A stretch of 6,739 nucleotides of DNA from Acidobacteriota bacterium. GTDB lineage: Bacteria > Acidobacteriota > Vicinamibacteria > Vicinamibacterales > CAVVIG01. Positions 1 to 5,549 of this stretch are shown piece by piece. Both the position numbers and the translations under genes were made by a program. Location of the stretch: the NCBI GenBank assembly GCA_016195295.1, contig JACPZV010000498.1, positions 1-6,739 of the forward strand. The letters are read 5' to 3'. Below the pieces are notes generated by a model. The model was not told where the DNA came from and searched no databases. It worked only from the letters and a program-made list of their open reading frames with translations. Within the stretch, counting starts at the first letter, position 1. Each line of letters starts with the position of its first letter.

Positions 1-2481
1 ACGACGAGAGTGCAGCCTGCGCTCGTCGACGACGGTCCGGTGATCCTCCTGCAGCCGCGCCGCGTGGCCGCGCGAGCGATCGCGGCGCGCATCGCGAGCG
101 AGCGCGGCTGGACGCTCGGCCGCGAGGTCGGCTGGCAGATCCGCTTCGACCGCAAGTTCACCGCCGACACGCGACTGCTCGTCGTCACCGAGGGCATCCT
201 GACCGCCAGGCTACAAAGCGATCCGCTGCTCTCCGGCTTTCGCACGATTGTCCTCGACGAGTTCCATGAGCGCAGCATCCATGCCGATCTGGCGATCGCG
301 CTCGCGCGACAGGCTTGGCGCGCGCGCGACCCTTCGACGCGCTCAGGGTCGCCCCGAGCGGGGTCGAGGGGCGACGACCTTCGCATCGTCGTCATGTCGG
401 CGACGCTGGACGCGAACGCCGTGTCGTCGTTTCTCGATGCCTGCCCCGTGATCGACGTGCCCGGCCGCGTGCATCCGGTCGACATCGCGTACGCGCCGGG
501 ACAATCCGTCGCTGACGCGGCGATCGATCTGCTCGGTGCGACCGGCGGTCACGTGTTGTGTTTTCTTCCTGGCGCGCCGGAGATTCGCCGGGCGGTGACC
601 GATCTCCAGTCGCGCGTCGGCGGCGATGTCGAGATCCTGCCGCTGCACGGATCGCTCGACGCCGCGGCGCAGGACCTCGCGCTGCGTCCATCCGAGCGCC
701 GCCGGATCATCGTCGCGACGAACATCGCCGAAACGTCGCTCACGGTGCCTGGCGTGACGGCAGTCGTCGACACCGGCGTGCACAAGGTGGCGCGCTACGA
801 CGCCGACCGCGGGATCGACAGCCTGGAGATTGAGCGCATCACGGCCGACGCGGCGGATCAGCGCGCGGGCCGTGCAGGTCGACTCGCGCCCGGGGTCGTG
901 CGGCGGCTCTGGGACTCGCGCGATCGGCTGCGCCCGCATCGCGAGCCCGAGATCCACCGCGTCGATTTGTCGAGCACCGCGCTCGATGTCATCGCGTGGG
1001 GCGGCGATCCGCGCACCCTCGAGTGGTTCGAGCCGCCGCGCGCCGATGACCTCGACGCGGCGCTGACGCTGTTGGCGCGGTTGGAATTGATCGAGGCGGG
1101 TCCAAAAGGACCCGCCCTACTGACCAAATCGGATAGGCCGGGTCCTTTCGCAGTACGCAGGCCGGGTCCTTTCGCAGTACGTAGGCCGGGTCCTTTTGGA
1201 CCCGGCGACGCGGCCCAGGCGCGTCCGAAAGGACCCGCCCTACTTACGCAGATCGGCGAGCAGGTGCGTCGACTGCCGCTGCATCCGCGGCTCGCGCGCA
1301 TGCTCGTGGCGGCCAACGGCGCGCGTCAGATCGCGCAGGCGTGCGCGATTCTTTCCGAACGGCACTTGCTACCGCCGCGCGCAGCGACGACGAACTCCGA
1401 TTTGTTATCCGCGCTGGACAACTGGCGAGAGATGCCGCCGCACGTGCAGCGCGTGGCGGATGAGATCGAACGGATGTGTAGGCCGGGTCCTTTTGGACCC
1501 GGCAATAAGGCGGGTCCGAAAGGACCCGCCCTACACGACGCTGATTTCCGCCTCGCGATTCTCTCCGGTTATCCCGACCGCGTCGCGCAACGCCGCGAAC
1601 CGGGATCGCCGAACGTCAAGCTTGCGTCCGGCGCCGGCGCGACGATGGCGCCGGAAAGCGGTGTGAGGGACGGCGAGTTTCTCGTCGCGCTCGATGTCAG
1701 TCATCAGTCACCCGTCGGTAGTCACCAGCCACTAGCCACCAGCCACCGTTCTTCACCCACCAGCCACCAGCCACCAAATCTTCCTCGCATCCGTCTCGCG
1801 AGTCGCGTCGAACGCAAATGGCTCCAGCCAACCGCATCCGAGACCGTTCATCGCTTCGACCCCGCGAGCGGCACCGTGAAGGCGGCCGTGATTGATCGCT
1901 ACGACGCGCTCGTGCTGAGTGAACGGCCGACGAAGGTCGACCTCGAGATCGCCGCGCGATTGTTGGCCGACTCGTGGCTCGCGCGCGGCCCGAGTGAAGA
2001 CGACGCGCGATGGCTTCGGCGGCTGCGATTTGCCGGGCGGGAAATCGATCTGAACGAATTGGTTCGCACGGCCGCGTACGGCGCGCGGTCGCTCGATGCG
2101 GTTCGAATCGCCGAAGCACTGCCGCCCGGCGTCGTTCTCGATCTCGAGCGCGACGCGCCGGCGTCACTCGTCGTGCCGAGCGGCCGTCACAAGCCCATCG
2201 AGTACAACGAGGACGGCACCGTGTCCGTGTCCGTGAAACTGCAGGAACTGTTCGGCCTGGCTGAGACGCCACGTATCGGTCGCCGCCACGAGCCGGTCGT
2301 TCTCGCGCTGCTCGCGCCGAACGGACGGCCGGTCCAGGTCACGCGCGATCTGCGCAGCTTCTGGGATCGCACCTATCCGGAGGTGCGAAAGGAATTGCGC
2401 GGCCGCTACCCGAAACATCCGTGGCCGGAGGATCCATGGTCGGCCGCACCTACGCCGCGGACCAGGAAACTGAAAAGGTAA
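1..2481 (+). CDS. hrpB: HrpB-family DEAH-box ATP-dependent helicase, 5' end cut by window
   Basis: Superfamily 2 DExH helicase of the bacterial HrpB family, a presumed cytoplasmic RNA helicase whose substrate is poorly defined. The frame is open from base 1, where codons T-T-R match the end of the Walker A motif (GKTTR), so the real start lies upstream and the GTG at 10 is internal. Visible motifs are QPRRVAARA (motif Ia, from about 52), DEFH (256-267, the DEAH-box variant), SAT (397-405), TNIAETSLT (718-744, motif V) and QRAGRAGR (859-882, motif VI). The HrpB C-terminal signature GRYPKHPWPEDPW ends near 2439. All core motifs look intact. About 330 bp of repeat-derived sequence (330-371, 1095-1243, 1478-1534, 1696-1776) is read through in frame at poorly conserved places. 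The TAA at 2479-2481 lies inside a heptamer repeat. It is probably functional, but expression of the inserts is unproven. Confidence 0.93.
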   Translation, partial: TTRVQPALVDDGPVILLQPRRVAARAIAARIASERGWTLGREVGWQIRFDRKFTADTRLLVVTEGILTARLQSDPLLSGFRTIVLDEFHERSIHADLAIALARQAWRARDPSTRSGSPRAGSRGDDLRIVVMSATLDANAVSSFLDACPVIDVPGRVHPVDIAYAPGQSVADAAIDLLGATGGHVLCFLPGAPEIRRAVTDLQSRVGGDVEILPLHGSLDAAAQDLALRPSERRRIIVATNIAETSLTVPGVTAVVDTGVHKVARYDADRGIDSLEIERITADAADQRAGRAGRLAPGVVRRLWDSRDRLRPHREPEIHRVDLSSTALDVIAWGGDPRTLEWFEPPRADDLDAALTLLARLELIEAGPKGPALLTKSDRPGPFAVRRPGPFAVRRPGPFGPGDAAQARPKGPALLTQIGEQVRRLPLHPRLARMLVAANGARQIAQACAILSERHLLPPRAATTNSDLLSALDNWREMPPHVQRVADEIERMCRPGPFGPGNKAGPKGPALHDADFRLAILSGYPDRVAQRREPGSPNVKLASGAGATMAPESGVRDGEFLVALDVSHQSPVGSHQPLATSHRSSPTSHQPPNLPRIRLASRVERKWLQPTASETVHRFDPASGTVKAAVIDRYDALVLSERPTKVDLEIAARLLADSWLARGPSEDDARWLRRLRFAGREIDLNELVRTAAYGARSLDAVRIAEALPPGVVLDLERDAPASLVVPSGRHKPIEYNEDGTVSVSVKLQELFGLAETPRIGRRHEPVVLALLAPNGRPVQVTRDLRSFWDRTYPEVRKELRGRYPKHPWPEDPWSAAPTPRTRKLKR
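330..371. repeat. CCCTTCGAC-type palindrome inside the helicase gene
   Basis: Imperfect inverted repeat with left arm 330-344 (CCCTTCGACGCGCTC) and right arm 356-371, separated by about 11 bases. The left part resembles the dispersed bacterial palindrome that reads CCCTTCGACAAGCTCAGGG, and a second, more typical copy lies at 2556-2596. It is translated in frame as a Ser/Arg/Gly-rich loop between motif II (DEFH) and motif III (SAT), where other HrpB proteins have a short linker. Read as an insertion that kept the frame; the exact ends are uncertain. Confidence 0.65.
1095..1243. repeat. REP/BIME-like cluster 1, in frame in the helicase
   Basis: Three hairpins share the arms GGGTCC/GGACCC. Hairpin 1095-1116 (9-bp arms, AAAA loop) is followed directly by CTAC at 1117-1120. 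Hairpin 1185-1206 (TTTT loop) is preceded directly by GTAG at 1181-1184. Hairpin 1218-1239 (GAAA loop, one mismatch) is followed by CTAC at 1240-1243. GTAG flush against a hairpin is the published hallmark of REP elements mobilised by RAYT (TnpA-REP) transposases, and the last two hairpins form a converging BIME-like pair. The cluster is translated as Gly-Pro-rich peptide (RPGPFGPG, GPKGPAL) in the helicase HA2-like region. No RAYT gene is present in the window. Confidence 0.8.
1135..1206 (+). repeat. 24-bp direct repeats of truncated REP halves
   Basis: Two complete 24-bp units (1135-1158 and 1159-1182) begin AGGCCGGGTCC and continue TTTCGCAGTACG. A third copy starting at 1183 keeps the first 14 bases and then completes the hairpin. 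The first two units keep only the left arm of the REP hairpin and lost the right arm. The period is a multiple of three, so the protein shows an 8-residue repeat (RPGPFAVR twice, then RPGPFGPG). The base before the AG of each degenerate GTAG varies (ATAG, GCAG, GTAG). Confidence 0.85.
1478..1534. repeat. REP/BIME-like pair 2, in frame in the helicase
   Basis: A clean converging pair. GTAG (1478-1481) is flush with hairpin 1482-1503 (arms GCCGGGTCC/GGACCCGGC, TTTT loop). After a 5-base spacer comes hairpin 1509-1530 (arms GGCGGGTCC/GGACCCGCC, GAAA loop), flush with CTAC (1531-1534). The pair is translated as CRPGPFGPGNKAGPKGPAL just before the YPDRVAQRR segment of HrpB. It uses the same reading phase as the copies at 1095-1243. 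One alternative phase would begin with the TAG stop contained in GTAG, which may explain why this phase is the one retained. Confidence 0.85.
1696..1776 (+). repeat. Heptanucleotide tandem tract (consensus GYCACCA), translated
   Basis: Eleven consecutive 7-base units run from 1700 to 1776 after a partial unit GTCA at 1696-1699. The register never slips, although units differ (GTCATCA, GTCACCC, GTCGGTA, GCCACTA, GCCACCA, TTCTTCA and so on). The consensus contains no stop triplet in any phase. The single TAG, in GCCACTAGCC, is out of phase with the helicase frame. It encodes a Ser/His/Gln/Pro-rich insert (SHQ...SHQPP) between FLVALDV and PRIRLAS, which are close together in ordinary HrpB proteins. 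Confidence 0.9.
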
Positions 2482-2513
2482 AACTGAAAAGTGAAAACTG
2501 AAAACCTGAAACC
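2465..2513 (+). repeat. Heptanucleotide tract (consensus GAAAACT) on the helicase stop codon
   Basis: Seven exact-length 7-base units: GGAAACT, GAAAAGG, TAAAACT, GAAAAGT, GAAAACT, GAAAACC, TGAAACC. The tract encodes the last helicase residues (KLKR region), and the third unit supplies the TAA stop at 2479-2481. It continues 32 bp into the gap. Consecutive consensus units also contain TGA (ACTGAAA), so a longer tract closes all three frames. Confidence 0.9.
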
Positions 2514-2555
2514 GAGGTCGGAAGACTTGTGCGACACTGGTCGCGAACCGTTTCA

Positions 2556-2596
2556 TCCCTCGACAAGCACGGGGTGCCGTGAGCTTGCCGAAGGGA
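2556..2596. repeat. CCCTTCGAC-type palindrome in the leader of the DUF2911 gene
   Basis: Left arm 2556-2572 (TCCCTCGACAAGCACGG) and right arm 2577-2596 are complementary except for one mismatch and three unpaired bases on the right, with loop GGTG. It is the same repeat family as 330-371. The right arm ends 7 bases before the ribosome-binding site of the next gene, so if transcribed it would form a hairpin in the leader. There is no T-run after it, so it does not look like a Rho-independent terminator. Confidence 0.75.
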
Positions 2597-2603
2597 GGCG
2601 AGT

Positions 2604-2609
2604 GAGGAG
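2604..2609 (+). promoter_or_regulatory. Ribosome-binding site fixing the DUF2911 start
   Basis: GAGGAG lies 7 bases upstream of the ATG at 2617. Together with the signal peptide that begins at this ATG, it argues against the in-frame GTG at 2491, which would translate the heptamer tract and the palindrome as a 42-residue leader with no family resemblance. Confidence 0.75.
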
Positions 2610-2616
2610 CGAACGA

Positions 2617-3249
2617 ATGACACGCAGACTGATCGCAACCGGCATGCTCGCGCTCGGGATTAGCGCACTCGTTTTTGCCCAAGGCGGCGGACGACCCGCG
2701 AGTCCCGCCGGCAGTTCCGCCGCGCAAGTCGGCGGCAAGTACGTGCCGGGATCCGAGGGTCCGGTCTACCAGGGCGGCAAGTGGATCGAGATTACCTACG
2801 GCCGGCCGATCAAACGCGGCCGCGACGTGTTCGGCGGCACTGGCGCGAACTACGGCAAGATCGCCAACCCCGACGCACCCGTGTGGCGCGCGGGCGCGAA
2901 CGTCTCGACGCAGCTCAAGACCGAAGTGCCGCTCGTGATCAACGGCAAGACCGTTGCGCCCGGCACCTACACGATGTTCATCGATCTCAAGCCGAACAAC
3001 TGGACGTTCATCGTCTCGAGCTGGAAGGCGCAGACACGCTACGACCCGAACAACAAGGCGGAGATCTGGGGCGCCTACGACTACACGCCGGCGAAGGACG
3101 TCGTCCGCGCGCCGATGACAATTACGACGCTGCCGTTCTCGGTCGAGGAAATGTCGTGGGAGTTCACGGACATGAGCGACGCCGGCGGCAAGCTGGTGAT
3201 GATGTGGGACAAGACGATGGCCGCTGTCGCGTTCAAAGTTGGAAGTTAG
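2617..3249 (+). CDS. Secreted DUF2911 domain protein
   Basis: A 210-residue protein of the DUF2911 family, whose molecular role is not known. Residues 1-21 look like a Sec signal peptide: MTRR, then a hydrophobic stretch ending VFA before QGGG, so the mature protein is expected outside the cytoplasm. A Gly/Ser/Ala-rich linker follows to about residue 45. Family hallmarks are ITYGRP (59-64), GRDVFGG (68-74), VWRAGAN (89-95) and APGTYTMF (114-121), then the NNWTFIVSSW strand region. Conservation ends at AFKV, and only Gly-Ser follows before the TAG. That TAG (3247-3249) lies in a heptamer tract. The start is set by ATG 2617 with GAGGAG 7 bases upstream. The next gene starts 16 bp downstream, so co-transcription is likely. 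The family is confident; the function is not assignable. Confidence 0.9.
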   Translation: MTRRLIATGMLALGISALVFAQGGGRPASPAGSSAAQVGGKYVPGSEGPVYQGGKWIEITYGRPIKRGRDVFGGTGANYGKIANPDAPVWRAGANVSTQLKTEVPLVINGKTVAPGTYTMFIDLKPNNWTFIVSSWKAQTRYDPNNKAEIWGAYDYTPAKDVVRAPMTITTLPFSVEEMSWEFTDMSDAGGKLVMMWDKTMAAVAFKVGS

Positions 3250-3269
3250 AAGGCAGAAGGCAGAAGTGA
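3242..3269 (+). repeat. Heptanucleotide tract (GAAGGCA type) bridging two genes
   Basis: Four exact 7-base units: GAAGTTA, GAAGGCA, GAAGGCA, GAAGTGA. The junction of units one and two gives the TAG stop of the DUF2911 gene (3247-3249). The AGAAGG at 3255-3260 is purine-rich and could serve as the ribosome-binding site, 5 bases before the GTG start of the propeller gene at 3266. The GTG itself lies inside the last unit. One short repeat thus appears to provide a stop, a possible Shine-Dalgarno site and a start. Confidence 0.82.
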
Positions 3270-4789
3270 AGACTCTTCGGTGGCTGGTTGCCGCGGCGAT
3301 CGCCGGGACGTTGATCGTTTCGGCGCCTGCCGCGGACAATTCAGCCCCCGCATTCGAGCTGGTTCAGCCCGAACTGTTCTCCGCGCCCGGCGGGATGCCC
3401 AACGCCTGGGCGGATTTCGACAACGACGGCCAGCTCGACGAGTTCGTCGGTTTTCGCGGCCGGCCCAATCGTCTCTACAAACAAAATCACGGACGCTTCG
3501 AGGACGTGGCCGCGTCAGCCGGTGTCGCCGACAACATCGAAACGCGTGCGGCGGCGTGGGGCGACTACGACGGCGACGGCCACGTCGATCTCTACGTCGG
3601 CTTCGTTAGTACTGACAGGGGCGCGCCGAACAAGCTGTACCACAGCGACGGCCACGGTCACTTCACCGACGTCGCGCCGGCGCTCGGTCTGAACCTGACA
3701 GGCGTCACGCGTCAGGTATCGTGGATCGACTACGACAACGACGGCGACCTCGATCTCTTTGTTGTCTTTCGCGACAAACCGAATCGGTTGTTCAGAAACG
3801 ACGGCGGCCGTTTCACCGATGTGACTTCGGAGTCGGGCATCGGCGATCCGCGCAAGACGGTCGGCGCCGTCTGGTTCGACATGGACGGCGACGGCGATCT
3901 CGACCTCTTCGTCGCGAATCAAAATGGCGACACCAACGGCTTGTTCCGCAATGATGGGGGACGGGAGTCGCCAACCGACCGCGCTGCGACTCCCGTCCCC
4001 CACTTCGTCGATGTCGCGCGTGAGTGGGGCGTGGACGCGCCGCGGCGCTCGGAAGAGTTCGGTGGCGTGGGGCCTGCCGTGGCCGACTTCGACGGCGACG
4101 GGCTCTTCGATCTCTTCGTTGCCAATTACGGGCCGAGCGCGTTGTATCGCAACGATCGCGGCCGGCGGTTCGTCGACGTGACGAAAGCCGCCGGTCTCCT
4201 GTTCGACCAGCACGCGACGACGCCGTCCTGGGGCGACTACGACAACGACGGACGGCCGGATCTCTATGTCGCCGGGTTTCTCGCCGACGTGACGCACTAT
4301 CCCGATCATCTCTTCCACAACGAGGGCGGCGCGTTTCGAGACGTGCTGCCGGCGCTCGTGAACGAGCACGATGCCAGTCACGGCGTCCAGTGGATCGATT
4401 ACGACAACGACGGCGCGGTCGACCTGGCGTTGACGAACAACGATCCGCGAGGCGGTCATTATCTGTTCCGCAACCTGTTGCCCGCCACGCGCGCGCGCCA
4501 GTCGCTGTCGATCGACGTCGTCGACGCTCGCGGGCGACGCACGAGAGCTGGCGCGGAAGTCCGCGTCTACGCCGCGGGCACGCGGCGGCTCATCTCATCG
4601 GGCTTGGTCGACACGGGCGGGGGCTACTGCTCGCAGAACGTCGTGCCCGTTCATGTCGCGACCGCCGACGCCGCGCGCGTGGACGTCGAGGTGACCTCGA
4701 TGTCGCGGGCCGGCAGAAAGGTGACGGCCCGGCGAGGATTGCGGATTGAGGATCGCGGATTGCGGATTGAAGTGCGGATTCCGAATTGA
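3266..4789 (+). CDS. Secreted seven-repeat FG-GAP/VCBS beta-propeller with ASPIC/UnbV-like C-terminus
   Basis: A 507-residue exported protein of the FG-GAP/VCBS (CRTAC1/ASPIC) type, probably a calcium-binding beta-propeller involved in binding; no enzymatic role can be assigned. Residues 1-23 (MKTLRWLVAA... ending APAA) are a Sec signal peptide. Seven calcium-loop motifs of form DxDxDGxxD begin at 3413, 3563, 3728, 3878, 4085, 4235 and 4397, which fits seven blades. Spacings are 150-165 bp except 207 bp between the fourth and fifth, where an in-frame 48-bp palindrome (3955-4002) lies. From about residue 425, RAGAEVRVYAAG...GGGYCSQN resembles an ASPIC/UnbV domain. Residues from 491 (RGLRIED, RGLRIEV, RIPN) are encoded by a heptamer tract. 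GTG 3266 is preferred because it begins the signal peptide; TTG 3239 would translate the previous repeat. Confidence 0.88.
   Translation: MKTLRWLVAAAIAGTLIVSAPAADNSAPAFELVQPELFSAPGGMPNAWADFDNDGQLDEFVGFRGRPNRLYKQNHGRFEDVAASAGVADNIETRAAAWGDYDGDGHVDLYVGFVSTDRGAPNKLYHSDGHGHFTDVAPALGLNLTGVTRQVSWIDYDNDGDLDLFVVFRDKPNRLFRNDGGRFTDVTSESGIGDPRKTVGAVWFDMDGDGDLDLFVANQNGDTNGLFRNDGGRESPTDRAATPVPHFVDVAREWGVDAPRRSEEFGGVGPAVADFDGDGLFDLFVANYGPSALYRNDRGRRFVDVTKAAGLLFDQHATTPSWGDYDNDGRPDLYVAGFLADVTHYPDHLFHNEGGAFRDVLPALVNEHDASHGVQWIDYDNDGAVDLALTNNDPRGGHYLFRNLLPATRARQSLSIDVVDARGRRTRAGAEVRVYAAGTRRLISSGLVDTGGGYCSQNVVPVHVATADAARVDVEVTSMSRAGRKVTARRGLRIEDRGLRIEVRIPN
3955..4002. repeat. Palindromic element inserted between propeller blades
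   Basis: Perfect 17-bp arms, 3955-3971 (TGGGGGACGGGAGTCGC) and 3986-4002, with a 14-base loop. The 48-bp length equals 16 codons. Translated, it gives most of GGRESPTDRAATPVPH between LFRNDGG and FVDVAREWGV, two segments that are directly adjacent in the neighbouring blade (LFRNDGGRFTDV). It is read as a small mobile palindrome (REP- or MITE-like) inserted without shifting the frame. No GTAG flanks it, so it is a different family from the helicase REPs. Confidence 0.85.
4736..4789 (+). repeat. Heptanucleotide tract (GGATTGC/GGATTGA) encoding the propeller C-terminus
   Basis: Seven 7-base units plus one shortened 5-base unit: GGATTGC, GGATTGA, GGATCGC, GGATTGC, GGATTGA, AGTGC, GGATTCC, GAATTGA. 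Read in the propeller frame, 21-bp periodicity gives a 7-residue repeat (RGLRIED, RGLRIEV). The last unit supplies both the TGA stop (4787-4789) and the TTG at 4786 that starts the next gene. A TGA at 4768-4770 in the Rossmann-gene frame rules out any start further upstream for that gene. Confidence 0.9.
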
Positions 4790-5394
4790 ATCCTCGATCA
4801 GCCCGCGATCCACGGTCTTCGGTCCGCCGGGCCCGTCATCGCCGGCCGATCGTTGCGGTCATCGGATCGGGGCGCGTCGCCGATCCGCACTGCGCCGAGG
4901 TTGGACGGCTGATTGCGTCGCTGGGGTTCCACCTGCTGACCGGCGGCGGCCACGGCGTGATGGAGGCCGTCAGCTGCGCGTTCGTCGAATCGTCTTCGCG
5001 TACTGGTCTCGCGATCGGCATCGTGCCCGCGCGCGTCGTTGGCCTCGATCGCCTCGAGGAGCGAACGGCCACGGACGTCGCGTACGAGCCGCTGCCGGGT
5101 TATCCCAACGAATCCGTGGAAATCGCCATCTACACGCATCTGCCCGACAGCGGCCAAGAGGGGACGCTCCGCTCGAGCCGGAACCACATCAACGTGCTGT
5201 CGGCGGATGCGATGGTCGCGCTGCCCGGGCGTGAAGGGACGGAGTCAGAAATCTGGCTGGCGACGCAGTACGGCGTGCCGGTCATCGCGTACGGCGACCA
5301 CCATCCCGGTCCGCCGCACGGCATCGCGCACGCGAAAACGCTCGACGAAGTGCGCCAGTTCCTGACACACCTCGTCGAGCAGCCGAAGGTGTGA
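4786..5394 (+). CDS. LOG/SLOG-family Rossmann nucleotide-binding protein
   Basis: A 202-residue cytoplasmic protein of the LOG/SLOG superfamily (TIGR00725-like). Some family members hydrolyse nucleotide N-glycosidic bonds and others bind nucleotide-like ligands; the substrate here is unknown. Visible motifs are VAVIGSG (residues 23-29), TGGGHGVMEAV (52-62), SSRNHINV (130-137) and LPGREGTESE (146-155). The last corresponds to the family PGGxGTxxE site with Arg replacing the second Gly, which leaves the GT and E positions intact. TTG 4786 is the only ordinary start codon between the upstream in-frame TGA (4768-4770) and the conserved core. It overlaps the propeller stop by 4 bp (TTGA), and no clear Shine-Dalgarno site precedes it, so translational coupling is likely. 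The first 20 residues are Arg-rich, match no family feature and adjoin the repeat tract. The fold is confident; the exact start and function are less so. Confidence 0.82.
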   Translation: MNPRSARDPRSSVRRARHRRPIVAVIGSGRVADPHCAEVGRLIASLGFHLLTGGGHGVMEAVSCAFVESSSRTGLAIGIVPARVVGLDRLEERTATDVAYEPLPGYPNESVEIAIYTHLPDSGQEGTLRSSRNHINVLSADAMVALPGREGTESEIWLATQYGVPVIAYGDHHPGPPHGIAHAKTLDEVRQFLTHLVEQPKV

Positions 5395-5549
5395 AATCCG
5401 AACGTTCGAGAGGTCGAGCCTCCAGGCCGGCCTTGCGTGCGGAGGAGGTGGTTGCGGGCCAGGAGTTGCGGTATCCTGTCGCTCGCATGAGCAGCTGACG
5501 ATCCGTCGCCGCGCGGATTGGTAACTTCGTTCTGATGCAAGGAGGCAGT
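5395..5549. other. 155-bp intergenic gap without a gene
   Basis: Two short perfect palindromes are visible, CGAACGTTCG (5399-5408) and AGGCCGGCCT (5424-5433). Around the latter, GGTCGAGCCTCC followed by AGGCCGGCC could form a weak hairpin, perhaps a decayed repeat. No T-run follows, so there is no clear intrinsic terminator. A promoter for the aminotransferase probably lies here, but no convincing -35/-10 pair was found. Confidence 0.4.
5539..5545 (+). promoter_or_regulatory. Strong ribosome-binding site of the aminotransferase gene
   Basis: AAGGAGG is a near-perfect Shine-Dalgarno sequence that ends 4 bases before the ATG at 5550. It lies between the two in-frame ATGs (5535 and 5550) and therefore selects 5550, which also places the twin-arginine motif close to the N-terminus. 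Confidence 0.85.

Noticed and set aside
1135..1243. Possible CRISPR-like array in the helicase
   Set aside because: The repeats are contiguous 24-bp units with no unique spacers, and the remaining copies are REP hairpins in both orientations.
1..2481. Helicase as a pseudogene because of its many repeats
   Set aside because: The frame is uninterrupted and motifs Ia, II, III, V, VI and the C-terminal HrpB signature are all intact.
2491..2616. Longer start (GTG 2491) for the DUF2911 gene
   Set aside because: It would translate the heptamer tract and palindrome ahead of the signal peptide. ATG 2617 has GAGGAG at the right distance and a proper Sec signal.
2164..3339. Long open frame on the - strand (391 codons)
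   Set aside because: It lies opposite the helicase 3' end and the DUF2911 gene, has Arg/His-rich low-complexity translation with no motifs, and runs through the repeat-filled gap. It is a GC-rich shadow frame.
3955..4002. Rho-independent terminator
   Set aside because: The hairpin is strong, but it lies in the middle of an intact gene, has no T-run after it, and has a 14-base loop.
3515..4459. Open frame on the - strand (314 codons) with Val/Ile/Glu-rich repeats
   Set aside because: The apparent repeat is the complement of the DxDxDG calcium loops of the propeller, so it has no independent support.
5452..5477. Promoter for the aminotransferase (TTGCGG and TATCCT)
   Set aside because: The spacing is 14 bases and both boxes match poorly, so it cannot be separated from chance in this sequence.
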